Shown piece after piece: positions 36,150 through 47,370 of a stretch of DNA of 64,000 nucleotides; position 1 is the stretch's first letter, and each line of letters starts with the position of its first letter. The DNA is from Erythroxylum novogranatense (taxonomy: Eukaryota; Streptophyta; Magnoliopsida; Malpighiales; Erythroxylaceae). The DNA lies in assembly GCA_029891385.1 (NCBI GenBank), contig CM057231.1, positions 68,774,990-68,838,989 on the forward strand, given 5' to 3'. The translations under genes and the position numbers were made by a program. A model generated the notes under the pieces. That model had not been told where the DNA came from, made no database searches, and saw nothing but the letters and a program-made list of their open reading frames with translations.

Positions 36150-36543
36150 GGAGGCGCTTTCCTAGGGCTGCAGTAGCCTGATGCACAGAGAGGCACCGCA
36201 AGAAAAAAAGAGGAGGAAAGAGAAAAAGAGAACGTGAATTAGGTTTAAAATAATTTAATACTTTCTAAGAGACCAAAAAAAAACAAACAAACGGAGCTAG
36301 GAGGAGGGACATCATCGGCGTGCGAGGCCCGGTAGATATGTAATTTGGAATTTCTAACAAAAACTCGAGACATGCCCGTAGTGAATTTGTTTTGTTGTGC
36401 TTCAAGATGCTGCTATTTTCCGAATGGTCCTAGCTCGGAGAAAACTCGATCGAAGAATGCGATTGTAGTCCAAAATTACTAACCATTAGTGACAACATCA
36501 AACTTACTATCCTCTTTAACGAAGGGAGATTCTTTCTCTAACT
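36150..36543. other. Upstream region of the NUP1 homologue
   Basis: Non-coding sequence 5' of the NUP1 start codon. It probably contains the promoter and 5' UTR (purine-rich AAAAAGAGGAGG stretch on the plus strand near 36205). No specific promoter element can be assigned. Confidence 0.4.
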
Positions 36544-36728
36544 TTTCTTCTTCTTTTTTTTTTTACTTCCAAGAGATGTCTATTAATCCCCTTTCACGGT
36601 ACTGATATATCCCTTGCGGAGCTACCGCTAGCTCAAGAATTTGTTGCGTTTCTAAAAGCAAGGATCAAATCAAAAACCTCTTAATTAAATGACGAAGGTA
36701 TGCGCCACATACACCAACCCATTAAATT
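36544..36728 (-). mobile_element. Probable tRNA-derived SINE
   Basis: Read on the minus strand, the block has an A-box-like ATGTGGCGCATACC (36697-36710). About 30 nt further is a B-box-like GATTTGATCCT (36661-36671), a decayed form of GGTTCGANTCC. It ends in an A-run (36554-36564 as T on the plus strand). Flanking words TTTCTCTAACT (36533-36543) and TTTCTGTAACT (36729-36739) match at 10 of 11 positions and could be the target duplication. Pol III promoter boxes, an A tail and direct repeats together fit a plant SINE. Confidence 0.6.
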
Positions 36729-36739
36729 TTTCTGTAACT

Positions 36740-37559
36740 ATGAACATACTTTTACTACAATAAGCTGTGTTAATTTATTCCTCTCTAGACAACATTGATG
36801 AGCATTGCAATCCCTTCGAATTGTTAGGTCATATGCCTTTGCTCGCGAGGCTTCAAATCGAACCTCGACAATAATGTCGTTAATGTTTCTAACATTCTAT
36901 CTCCATTTTATGCCATCAAATTTTACGAAGTCATTATTATGAGACTAGATGTTTAATAATTTAATTAATTGGGTACTTATTATCTTTTTAACTTAATTTA
37001 ATTTAGATTATAATATCTTAAAATATACTATTTTATCATAATCTCTTTTAAAAATATTGCAATCATCTTCTGGTATTATAATATCTAATTTTGATCTCAA
37101 GCTTCTATTATCCTTAATCTACGGTTATTTTATGTTTTAACAGCAAACACACAGTATAATTATAGACAGTACAAGTGAGCACGAGTTGAGGATTGTCGAC
37201 TCATTATCAATTATTCACAAATGTAATAAATTATGCGTGATTGAAGAAAGAAAAGAAATAAATAAATCTAAATGACAAAACAAAGTAAGGATCAATAAAT
37301 ATATTAACCTATGAATAAACTAAATTAGGTAAAGTTTTCTCTAACACTTTGCTATATTCAATTTCTCTTTAATTTAATGTATGATTCTAAGTTTTGGGAC
37401 CAATATAAACGCCTAACTGTTCCTGTTGCTTTTGATAGGTTGTCAACATGGGACCAACACGTGGGCATATGGGTAATGTATTTCTTTGATGTAGGGGTAA
37501 CACGAGGACGATCGGATCAATGTGGCTATGAACTCCTGTCTGGATCATCCATCAGCGCA
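36740..37559. other. AT-rich intergenic stretch before the Tat element
   Basis: No gene is recognised. The left edge of the Tat-type element lies somewhere between 37380 and 37600, where GC content rises and gag wording begins. No LTR precedes it. Confidence 0.4.
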
Positions 37560-39241
37560 ATTTAGCTCTCCCTTCATCCCGACAATTTTGGATAGCCTCC
37601 TCGTGATCAGCACCAAAATACCGACGCCCGAAAAATATACTTGAAAGATCAATCCCCTAAACTATCTGCAGCACTTCCAGTCGATCATGAATCTACATTG
37701 CGTCCCCGACGCCATTCAATGTAAGGCTTTCTGCACGGCCTTTCAAGAAGGAGCTCGGCGATGGTTCAACAGTTTACTTCCGAGCTGCATCACTTGTTTT
37801 GAGGACTTTAAATCGCTATTCTTTAATCATTTCGCCACAAGTAAACAATCGCAGAAGACCGCTTTGGAGGTGATGCAGTTGACCCAAGGAAGGAACGAAA
37901 ATTTGCTGGAGTTCATCACTCGGTTTAATAATGAAGCTGTCGAAGTCCTCGACCTCACTTACTCGTCCATGTTAGCGACACTGATGAGCAACACAAGGAT
38001 GAAGAGTTTAAGAAGTCACCGCCATCGATCATTGAAGTCTATTCGAGATAAAAGAAATCGGTGACAAGTATATCCAATCGGAAGTGTTAAAAACACAAAG
38101 CGTAGAAGTGACGATCAGCCTAGCGGTCGATTGGATGATTCCACAATGACGAAGGATCAATCGAGTTGGAGAAAGCCGACCGATTGACAGGGAAATCGAC
38201 GAGAATTCTTCACCCCGCTCAACAGGCGGTATGCGGAAGTGTTGGCAGCCATAAGAGCGGATGGGGAACTCCTCGAAGAATCCAATAAGTTGAAGACTCC
38301 CTTCAAAAGGAGGGATACTGATTTATATTGCCATTTCCATAGAGACATCGGTCATGACACGGAGGATTGCTGGGACTTGAAAAAAGAAATCGAACTCCTT
38401 ATCCAAAGGGGAAGGCTAGGTCGATTTTTGAAGTACGGGAAGAATGTCGATCGAGACAATGAGAATAAGAGCGATTGGCCCGATAACTGGCGACAACCTT
38501 GGAGGCGAAACGATAGGAATGATGGAGGGAAGCAGAATGGGAATATTGGCGATCAACGCGAAGCTAGAGGACAGCCCAGGATAAGAGGTGACAGAAACAC
38601 CGGACAGTAGGACGACCGACCAGTTAGGGTCATTAACATGATCTTTGGTGGTAGTGCAGCAGACGGGTCCGCCGCTAAAGGAAGAAAGAGGTATGCCAGA
38701 CAGGTCGGTGAAGACTTGTCGGCCAAAAGAAAGAAGCAGCACGATGGGATGATACCATTCGACGAATCTGATCTAGATGGTGTTAATTGTCCTCATGATG
38801 ACGTGCTCGTAGTAAATCTGAACATAGATGGTAACGAAGTGAAACGGATAATGATCGATACGGGCAACTCGGTCGACCTATTATATTATGATACCTTCAA
38901 GGAGATGGAGATATCAGAGGATCGACTACTGCCTATAGAAGGACCTATTAAAGGGGTAACTGGAGCATCAGCACCCATTTGCCCAAGTCTTTTTGAAAGT
39001 AAAATTCGGACAAAAGCCGTGTCAGATAGAGAAGGACGTCGAGTTCCTGGTTGTGAAGTTTGACGGGGCGTACAATGCAATAATCGGTCGAGCCACTCAA
39101 AACTCCCTCAAAGCAGTTGTCTCCAACTACTACCAAGCAATGAAGTTCCCAACGCCCTATGGAATCGGTGTTGTCAGAGGTCAACAGAGAATCGCTAGGG
39201 AATGCTACTTATCGGAAACAAGGACACTAGACGGGGGGTAG
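37560..39241 (+). pseudogene. Tat-type gag-protease remnant
   Basis: The capsid-like part includes MNLHCVPDAIQCKAF, GARRWFNSLLPSCI and a FITRFNNEAVEV segment (37687-38000). A CCHC-like knuckle region reads YCHFHRDIGHDTEDCWDLKKEIE (about 38326-38394). The protease block MIDTGNSVDLLYY lies at 38850-38890. A normal copy has Ser where Asn follows the Gly. In-frame stops fall at 38062-38064 and 38608-38610, and a frame change occurs near 38990. The N-terminal part of gag is missing. Confidence 0.8.
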
Positions 39242-39398
39242 TCTTGACGAGCTCTCTTGATGTGAGAGCTGATGAAGAGACGGAGAGGATGAACCCCGTG
39301 GAAGAAACGCAACGGGTAATATTGGATGAAACAAACCGCTCTAAGTTCACAAATCTAGGTTCCGAGCTTCAGGAGGGCCTAGTCAAAGAAATCACGGA

Positions 39399-42300
39399 TT
39401 GCTTGATAGAAAACAGATCGGTCTTCGCCTGGGTACCGAGCGATATGCCTGGAATCTCTCGATCGGTCGCATCGCATTCTCTCGGATTGAAAAGACTATG
39501 AAGCCGCTTAGACGGAAGAAGCGATGGCAAAGTAAAGAGAGCCAGGAAGTGATTGAGAAGGAAGTAGAAAAGCTGCTTAATGTTGGGTTCATTCGGGAAG
39601 TCAAATACCCTGAATGGTTGGCAAATGTTGTACTCGTGAAGAAGAAAAACTGAAAGTGGAGAATGTGCATTGACTTCACCGACTTAAACAAAGAGTGCCC
39701 AAATGACAGTTTCCCTTGGCCCAAAATCGATCAGCTGGTAGACTCCACGTCAGGACATGAACTCCTCAGCTTCTTGGATGCTTTCTCTGGCTACCATCAA
39801 ATTCAAATGAGTCTCGAAGATGAAGAGAAGACAACTTTTATAACCGACCAGGGCACGTATTGCTACCAAATAATGCCGTTCAGCTTAAAGAATGCAGGGG
39901 CCACTTATCAGCGGCTCATCATGGAAGTTTTCAAGAAACAGATTGGTCGATCGGTCGAGACCTATGTGGATGATATGGTCGTCAAAAGTAAGACGGCCGC
40001 TGAGCACGTGGAAGATCTCAAAGAAGTCTTCCAGAACCTTAATAAATTTCAAATGAAGCTGAACCCAGAAAAATGCATCTTTGGTGTGGCATCTGTAAAA
40101 TTCCTGGGGCTTATGATTACTCAGCAGGGGATTGAAGCTAATCCAGAAAAGATCGAAGCTATCGTCCAAATGCCCTCGCCGCGCTACTTGAAAGATGTTC
40201 AGATACTGACCGGGCGGATAGTTTCTTTGAGTAGATTCGTCTCCAGTATGGGGGACAAGTGCCTCCCGTTTTTCAAATTTTTGGGAAAGCGGATGTGACC
40301 CAATTCCACTTGCCGGATGAATGCGAAAGAGCATTCCAACAATTGAAGCAGTATCTGACTAGTCCACCCATTCTGCAGAGCCCAGTTGAGGGGGAGAATC
40401 TGATTCTATATTTGGCAGTCACAGAGGGGGCGATTAGTGCAGTCCTTGTTCGATCTGAAGGAAATGCGCAATTTCCGATCTACTACATCAGTAAGGTGCT
40501 GAGCGGACCAGAAACACGCCCATAGAAAAGCTGGCTCTCTTCTTGATAATTGCGGCGCGGAAACTAAGACCCTACTTCCAGAGTCATACCATTGAGGTAT
40601 GGACCGACCAACCCATCAGGCAGTGCCTCTAAAAGCCTGAGACCTTGGGACGATTAATATAATGGGCAGTAGAGCTGGGGGAGTTCGATAAACAATATAA
40701 GCCTCGGACGACAATCAAGGCCCAAGTGTTGGCGGACTTCGTTGCAGAAATGAGTCAACGACTCATGGTGTGCAGGCATACTGCACAAGCTGTTTGTTGA
40801 TGGGTCGTCAACGCCGAGGAATCAGAGCGGGGTGGTATTGATCAGCCCGCACCGTGAAGAAAAGATAGAATACGCTCTTCGGTTAGAATTTAGAGCCTCC
40901 AATAACAAAAGCGAATCGAGGCTCGATAGCCGGCCTCCAATTGGCAAAGAAGATGGGGGTAAAGCATCCGAAGGTGTCTGATGATAGCCAAGTAGTGGTT
41001 GGTCAAGTCCTTTGGGCGATCTGAGGCCAAGGGAGCGAGATGATCAAGTACACAGGTTGGTAAAGCGAGTTGAGTAATTTGAGCAATACTCGGTCAGCAG
41101 GATAGAGCGGACTCAAAATGCCAAAGCAGATGCACTCTCCAAAATGGCCTCCGATCGAGATGCAGGAAATAACGTTTTGGTCGAATGACTAGACCAGCCT
41201 AGCATTCAAAAAGCCAATGAAGTCCTTGACGCAAATGTCGAGCGATCGAGTTGGATGGAACCGATCAGACAATACCTCCTCGGGGGAACGCAGCCTGAAG
41301 ATATCTTGGAGGCCAAGAAACTAAGGATAAAGGCGATCGAATATGTGATCGTTAATGGCACCTTGTACAATCGATCTTATGACTGGCCACTACTGCGATG
41401 CCTGAGTGGAGAAGAGGCAGAATAGGCAATGGCCGAAGTCCATGAAGGAATGTGTAGAAATCACGTAGGAGGCAGAATGTTGGCTCATAGGTTGATTAGA
41501 CAGGGGTATTACTGGCCGACAATGAAGAGAGACTGTTAGGAAAAAGTCAACCGGCAAAGCGGCTTGCGGAAAAATAGTAGCTGCCTCACCAAATAAACCG
41601 AGAGGATGAAAATCGTGAGCCATCCTATCCCTTTGCTCGATGGGAATGGATATACTAGGACCTTTCCCCTCGGTCTGGCAAAAGAAGTTTTTGATAGTAG
41701 CAGTGGAATACTTCACCAAATGGGTAAAAGCTGAAGCAATCGCTACAATTACTGAGCAGAAGATGGAAAATTTTATAAGAAGAAATATACTAAGTCGCTT
41801 TGGGATGCTTATGGTGTTGGTTACAGACAACGATCGACAATTTGACAACGACAAGTTCAGAGACTTCTGCGAACGACTAAAGATAAGGCTCCAATTGACT
41901 TCAGTAGCTCACCCTCAAAGCAACGGTCTTGCGGAGAACACTAACAAAAAGATAATGAGCACTCTCAAGAAGTGCTTAGATGGACGTAAGACTTAGGTAG
42001 ACGAACTAGATGAAGTATTGTGGGCTTACAGGACTACCCTAAATGGAGCCACAGGGGAAACACCGTTTAGGATGACCTTTGGGGCAGAAGCCCTAGTTCC
42101 AGTAGAAGTGGCGCTGCACAATCAAAGAGTGTCGAGTTATGAAGAAGAGCAGAATAATGAAGCCCACCGCGCAGAACTTGTGCTTCTCAGTGAAGACAGG
42201 GATAGGGCAGCCGCTGGTTCGGAAGCCGTCAGGCAAAAAGCAACGAAATTCTACAACAGAAGGGTAAAGCCGAGCGATATAAAGGTCGACGGATACGTCC

Positions 42301-42428
42301 TGCGAAAGGTCGAGATGGCTGGAAAGCTCGGACAGGCGTGGGAAGGACCCTATCAAGTGATCAAGCAAGTCGGACATGGCTTTTACATCCTGCGCAATGC
42401 GAACGGGAAGATTCTACCGAGGCCCTGA
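39399..42428 (+). pseudogene. Tat-type pol: RT, RNase H, integrase
   Basis: RT runs from about 39540 to 40280 with FTDLNKECPND, FSGYHQIQM and the intact YVDDMVVKS box (39960-39990). A stop interrupts it at 39651-39653 and the frame changes near 40280. RNase H (LILYLAVTEGAISAVLV) follows in the new frame. From 40525 to 41640 only scattered pieces are readable, including an HHCC-like stretch near 41440-41530. The integrase core (GMDILGPF; VTDNDRQF; GLAENTNKKI) covers 41640-41995. After a stop at 41994-41996 the integrase tail reads to a stop at 42426-42428, ending in a GPYQVIKQVG fold typical of Tat elements. Confidence 0.85.
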
Positions 42429-42680
42429 AACTCTCAAAACCTGAAGGCGTTCTACCAGTAGATAAGCTTTATTTAGTTCTCAATCTTTGTTTATTATTGT
42501 TTATTGTACGCAACTTGTGGGTACCTTTTTCCTGGCCCTGTCAGTCATATTTTTTAACGGCCCACGCCCTATCATCGTCAATAAAGGGATTTCAATATTC
42601 TTGACAAGCAAAATCTCACTAAACTGTTCAAAAGAAGATTCCATCAACTGATCACTCAGCCCCCACTTCGCTCAACTAGG
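42429..42680 (+). other. Start of the Tat 3' untranslated region
   Basis: Non-coding, with no recognisable ORF. It leads into the tandem array beginning at 42681. Confidence 0.4.
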
Positions 42681-43255
42681 TTGCCAAGACGAGATCCTTG
42701 AAACCAGGCGATGCCGAGAAGATTAATCTCGGATCGCTTGGCCTAGACATCGATCGGCCTCGACCATTGCTCGGCTAGGTTGCCAAGACGAGATCCTTAG
42801 AACCAGGCGATGCCGAGAAGATTAATCTCGGATCGCTTGGCCTCGACATCGATCGGCCTCGACCATCCCTCGGCCTCATTGCCAAGATGAGATCCTTAAA
42901 ACTAGGCGATGCCGAGAAGATTAATCTCGGATCGCTCGACCTCGACATCGATCGGCCTTGACCATCGATCGGCCTCGACCATTGCTCAGCTAGGTTGCCA
43001 AGACGAGATCCTTGGAACCAGGCGATGCCAAGAAGATTAATCTCGGACCGCTCGGCCTCGACATCGATCAGCCTCGACCATCAATTGGCCTCGACCATCG
43101 CTCTATCAGGTTGCCAAGACGAGATCCTTGGAACCCGGCGATGTCGAGAAGATTAATCTCGGATCGCTCGACCAAGTTGCCAAGACGAGATCTTTGGAAC
43201 CAGGCGATGTTAAGAAGATTAATTTCGGATCGCTTGGCCTCGCAATCGTTCGGCC
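42681..43255 (+). repeat. Tandem array of 99-116-bp units in the Tat 3' UTR
   Basis: Six units each start TTGCCAAGACGAGATCCTT (with small changes) at 42681, 42780, 42879, 42995, 43111 and 43177, giving spacings of 99, 99, 116, 116 and 66. Each contains GAGAAGATTAATCTCGGATCG and one or more CGATCGGCCTCGACCAT words. Extra copies of the 17-mer-scale CGGCCTCGACCATCGAT word explain the longer units. Units are highly similar, so the array expanded recently relative to the decay of pol. Confidence 0.92.
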
Positions 43256-43457
43256 AAGTTCTATTGCCTCGGTCGACTATGAATCTCTCAGACACTACGA
43301 CCGATCGACGCAACTTGAGTGCGTTCGTTTACTACCTGCTATTGAAAAAAATCGTCCAATTTTAACACGACAGATGGTGATGAAAAATAAAAATTTTATT
43401 TCCTTGAATATGTTCTAGCCACAAGCCCGACCAGATGAGTTTTAAAAAGGGGGAAAA
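43256..43457 (+). other. Spacer between the tandem array and the antisense ORF
   Basis: Non-coding. No feature is recognised. Confidence 0.35.
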
Positions 43458-45696
43458 TTATTTTGATCCTCCGGTGGAAGAGGAAGGGCCAGCAGCTGGA
43501 TCGGGAGGAGAAGACAGCGAAGAGACATCCTCTTCCTCTTCTGAGATCAGGTCCAGCTTCTCATCTGGAACTAACATTCGTTCTCCCTCGACCATCTCCC
43601 TCATTTCCTCCAGAGAAAGGCCGAGAGCGGTGGGAAGCATCGGCTTGGCGTAATCCTCGAATGAAGGACCACCCAACCCGTCAGGGATGTGGACGTCGTG
43701 GCAATTCTTCAAGATTGAAAGGGCCAAGTCACAAGCGAACTCTAAGCACTCCTCCCGTAAGAACCGCCTTTTCCACCGTTTGATCGCCTCAATTCTCTGC
43801 TTCTTGATGGAACCTTACAACTCCTTCAGCCTATCCTCGGCCCTTAGTTTGCCATTCACTGCGTCATGACAGTCCTGGAGGAATTTTGACCGAAGCTCTT
43901 GCTATATCTCCACCTTCTTCTTCAAATCCTCGCACTCCTTGGCCAGCCCGTCCGTTGCCGTAATCACCCTACTCTTTTCCTCCTCCCCCGTAGCGAGTTG
44001 AGCTTTCAAAATGCTCCTCTCCTCCTCCCAAAATTTCTTCTCCTCCTCAATCGAAGAGAGTTGAGCTCACAAAATGTCCTGCCCCTCCTTCACCTCTGCA
44101 AGTTCAGCTCTTAGAGTGTTAACTTGCTCGAGAAGGTCATGAACTTCACAATCCATTGTTTGCCTCACTTCATCGAGCTGATCAAGACGTTGATACATTT
44201 CAGAAGCGTACGCCACATCCCTGACGCAGCTGCGGACGAGACGAGCCATCAACTCTTTATTTTCCAACGTGCCTAAAAACCTCCCGTCCGCAGGAGGAAC
44301 GACTTTCTGGGCAATCTGCAGAGCCACGATAGCGTCCTTAAGCGACGCAGCCTTGTCAAGACTAATCGCGAACTCCCATCGTTTGCCACTAGAGGCTCGC
44401 TCCTTCCCTTTGCCCTTATCCAACCGGGAAGCTTGCTTTTCCCCCACTCTCCTCTCCTGCTGACTGGACGACCGGCCGACACTCCGAGCGGCCCTCTTCC
44501 TTTTGAGTGGAGGCTCCGTCTCTTTCTCCTCCGAACCCGCTCGGTCCGCACTCATTGGTACGATCGGCAATGACGCCGACACGCTAGGACGGTCTTCAGT
44601 GGGCGGAGGGGCCAACAACACTATAGAATGACCTAGCTCCATTGGCGGAGCGGCACCTTCTCTGGCCTCTGCTTCCTTCCTCTGCTTTTCCACCTTCGAA
44701 GAAGCTCTAGGTCCCTTAGCCTGCCTTTTGGATTTAGGGAGACGAGAGGACCTGGCGAAATCGTCAAGCCTTGCCATGACTGCATAGCAATAAAAACAGG
44801 TTAGAAGTCGAAACCAATATTTACAAACACAGTAAGTAGTCCAACCACGAGGAGTCAACCAGAGGGGGCAGTCTCCTCTCTTAGCCCGCTAATACGAGGC
44901 AGGGAGTCGATTAGGAATGAATCGGTCGAGGCCCCCTGCGATATCCCAGAATGAGATGATCAAAATCATATTGACCGAGCTCCTTGATGCGATCGATTAC
45001 CTCCCACTCCTCTCTAGTAAGAGATAAGCTCGACGTGTCGTTCCATCACTCGGTTAAAGGATATCTCCATGACTGGGACTCAAAGGAAGACCCCAGAGGC
45101 CTCACGAAAAAGTACTTCATCCGCCAAGCCTGGATTTTCGAAGCCATTCCAGCCGGGCGATATCGAGCATCTCTATATTGCAGATGAGGGATCCCGGCCC
45201 CAGTGCTTGAACTTTGATTCATCCTTAAAAAATGGCATAGGATACTAACCGAAGGCGGATAGCCGAACTGATGGCATAGCAAGGCCAAACCGTTAATGAA
45301 TCTCCATCCGTTCAGAGGAATCTGGCTTAGCCTCAATCGATAGGCGACGCACACCTCGTCAATGATCGGGGCATACGGAAGCTTCATGCCATCGATCGAG
45401 AAGAAGCTGTCAGAAACAGCAAAATACCCTCCCCCACTGCTATAAATCTTTTCGTTCTGGCCAGCCAGCCTAGGACCTCAGGACATAGGGATATTATTCC
45501 TAATAATCGACCGATTCAACTCCCCCATGGTCATCATCGATTCGTCTTTCGGTGGCTCCTCCACTACCATCCCATCCTTCCGGTCACTCACTGCCTCTAC
45601 TTCCGCCGCTACTTTAAGCGGCCCAGCTAGTTGGGAGGCCCTCTCAGCGGTTTCATTCCTAAGGCTAGCCCCACTTCTAGAACTGGTTGACGACAT
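43458..45696 (-). pseudogene. Antisense additional ORF of the Tat-type element
   Basis: On the strand opposite to pol, a broken reading frame runs from MSSTSSRSG (45696) through GMKLPYAPIIDEVCVAYRLRLSQIPLNGWRF wording (45387-45046), which resembles the 'putative gypsy type transposon' domain. A probable intron follows near 44780-44880 (acceptor TTGCTATGCAG). Next come a basic, Ser/Lys-rich segment (44778-44400) and a long coiled coil rich in Glu, Leu and Lys (44250-43800). The acidic C-terminus ends ...SSSTGGSK at 43458. Several stops interrupt it (for example 45478-45480 and 45046-45048). Extra antisense ORFs between pol and the 3' LTR are known in the Tat lineage, but their role is unknown. 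Confidence 0.75.
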
Positions 45697-46330
45697 GTTT
45701 ACAAAGAGGAAACTTTTGAGAAAGAAGCGAGGAAAAAGGACGTACCTAGTTGGTGATTGAAGTTGGGAATTTGAATGACGGTTGAAAGAAAACTCCAGGG
45801 ACTGTAGGCAGAAGGTGCAAATGAAAGCATAATGAAAACCGGAGAATAAAACAAGCGTGAAGAAAATCTGTAGTTTGTCGGCCCTGCGTATTTATAGAAG
45901 ATCGGTCGAATAGACGTTCCAACCAATGCCTGACATATGAAGAAAATCCGAGCCAAACTCGTATACCGTGGTGAATCTGAGAGGTGAATTAGGTTATTAG
46001 AAATGCAGCGGCGCAGTGCGCTTGAAAGGGCGTCGTGATACCGCACAACGGTTACAAATTCTGAATATTTGTCAGAGGGTATGCGCCGTCAATAATAATT
46101 ACACCAAGTACCTTCACGCGCTCAGCATCGATGTTCACCTGATCTATCTTGGCGCGAGCTATCATGCAATAAGCATCGATGCCAACCGATCGAGACACTC
46201 AATCGATCGATCCCAGTACGAGCAGTCATGCACTATGCATTGATGTTCGACTGATCGAGCCTACCATGAACTGTCCTACAAATGAGCTACAAGATTCTTA
46301 TGTACTCCTTCGACCCTTCTCCTTGCTCAG
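45697..46330 (+). other. Spacer between the antisense ORF and the PPT
   Basis: Non-coding. Read on the minus strand it would be the 5' region and possible promoter of the antisense ORF. GATCGATC-like words occur at 46180-46260. Confidence 0.35.
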
Positions 46331-46348
46331 ACTAGAGGAGTAGGGGGC
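46331..46348 (+). other. Polypurine tract of the Tat-type element
   Basis: GACTAGAGGAGTAGGGGG precedes the 3' LTR by 3 nt. This is the usual place for the primer of plus-strand synthesis. Confidence 0.7.
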
Positions 46349-46351
46349 TTA

Positions 46352-46742
46352 TGGTTGGGTCGGTCGTGCTAGGCCCAAACCCACTTAAAACGACTCATGG
46401 ACCGATCAGTCCACCCCTTAAGGGTTGACCTAATTCCTATCGACTATGCTAGGCCCAGGCCCCAGTCCACGCATCCACGACCCATTCGCAGGTGGAAGTC
46501 TCCCATGCATACGTAAAGACCTAAACCTAACATCTGTTCCATATATAAGGTATAACTTTGCCATGATACGGGTACGTGATCAGAACCCTAGCTTCTCTGT
46601 TCATAGCTATCAAACCCTCACCTAAAAGACTAACTTGAGTGTCGGATGGGCCTGCCGGTTATCAATCCCCAACGTGCCTTGTTCTGTTTTGCAGGTTTTC
46701 TCTTGCTCAAGACAATCGATCTCATGGATCTAAATGGTAACA
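46352..46742 (+). repeat. 3' LTR of the Tat-type element
   Basis: A short LTR (about 391 bp) begins TGGTTGGGTCGG and ends GGTAACA. It contains a TATA-like CCATATATAAGG (46538-46549) and the Tat-typical ACTTGAGTGTCGGATGGG block (46632-46649). No partner LTR is present in the window, so the exact ends are by motif only. Confidence 0.65.
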
Positions 46743-46982
46743 TCCTGCCTCACCAGAATCAGGCAGAACCAGAGTGGATGTTATGATTTTTGTTTATCTA
46801 CTAGCAATAATTCCTAAGTAAATTTGTTAAATACTCAGTTTACTAAAGTGTCAACTTTCTAGCTTGTAATTAGCATTTTTGTAAGGCTTTTAGCCTATCT
46901 ACACATCAATACAATTCATTTAACTTTTAAAAAGCACACTATGAAAATAATGCTAAAAGTATTGTTTATTTAGCATACATCA
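46743..46982 (-). repeat. U3 fragment of an Athila-like LTR
   Basis: On the minus strand a TGATGTATGC LTR start at 46982 directly follows an AGTGTGGGAGAGTTTGATG purine tract. The LTR runs for only about 240 bp to the end of the Tat LTR, so the rest was removed or displaced by the Tat insertion. Confidence 0.4.
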
Positions 46983-47370
46983 AACTCTCCCACACTTAAG
47001 CAATTACTTTTCCTTAAGCATACCAATTCCATCATTACATCTCAAATAAGAAAATTTTGAAAAAAATGCTAACCAAATCAAACATACCAATAAAGAGTCT
47101 CCATTATTCATCCAAGTATAAAGGTCATCTAATTTCTATGCAACTAACTACTTGTATCAATTCACAAGTTGATTTAATTCACTTCTTGATCCTTCAAATC
47201 CTTAACCCAAATCACAAAAATTAATTACATGCTCAAAATGAATATACACTAGAGAAGATGCTTCAACTCTTGAACATATTAATTATCCTTATTAATAGGA
47301 GAATTTAGAGCTTGTTTTTAAAAAGTCACATATCTTTTTTATCTAAAGTAAACACCTTACCATGAATACC
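46983..47370 (-). other. Internal non-coding piece of an Athila-like element
   Basis: It begins with a minus-strand purine tract (TTAAGTGTGGGAGAGTTTG) of the type that precedes Athila 3' LTRs. No coding sequence is seen. It probably continues at 48655, the two pieces being split by the LTR at 47371-48654. Confidence 0.35.

Larger units (their letters stand above)
37560..46742 (+). mobile_element. Tat/Retand-type Ty3/gypsy element, 5'-truncated
   Basis: The plus-strand element has gag, protease, RT, RNase H and integrase remnants (to 42428), a 3' untranslated region with a tandem array (42681-43255), an antisense ORF (45696-43458), a purine tract (46331-46348) and a 3' LTR ending at 46742. 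The 5' LTR and the start of gag are missing. Pol wording (KACPND-like block, YVDDMVVKS) and the antisense extra ORF are typical of the Tat lineage. GATCGGTCGA-type words are frequent throughout. Confidence 0.82.

Noticed and set aside
36554..36728. A tRNA gene
   Set aside because: Only the internal promoter boxes resemble a tRNA. No cloverleaf can be drawn and an A tail follows, so it is called a SINE.
42681..43255. Regularly spaced repeats suggesting a CRISPR-like array
   Set aside because: Units are 99-116 bp and contiguous, with no unique spacers, and lie in the 3' UTR of a plant retroelement.
43435..44463. Plus-strand frames across the Tat antisense ORF
   Set aside because: They are shadows of the minus-strand coiled-coil frame, which has the consistent amino-acid pattern.
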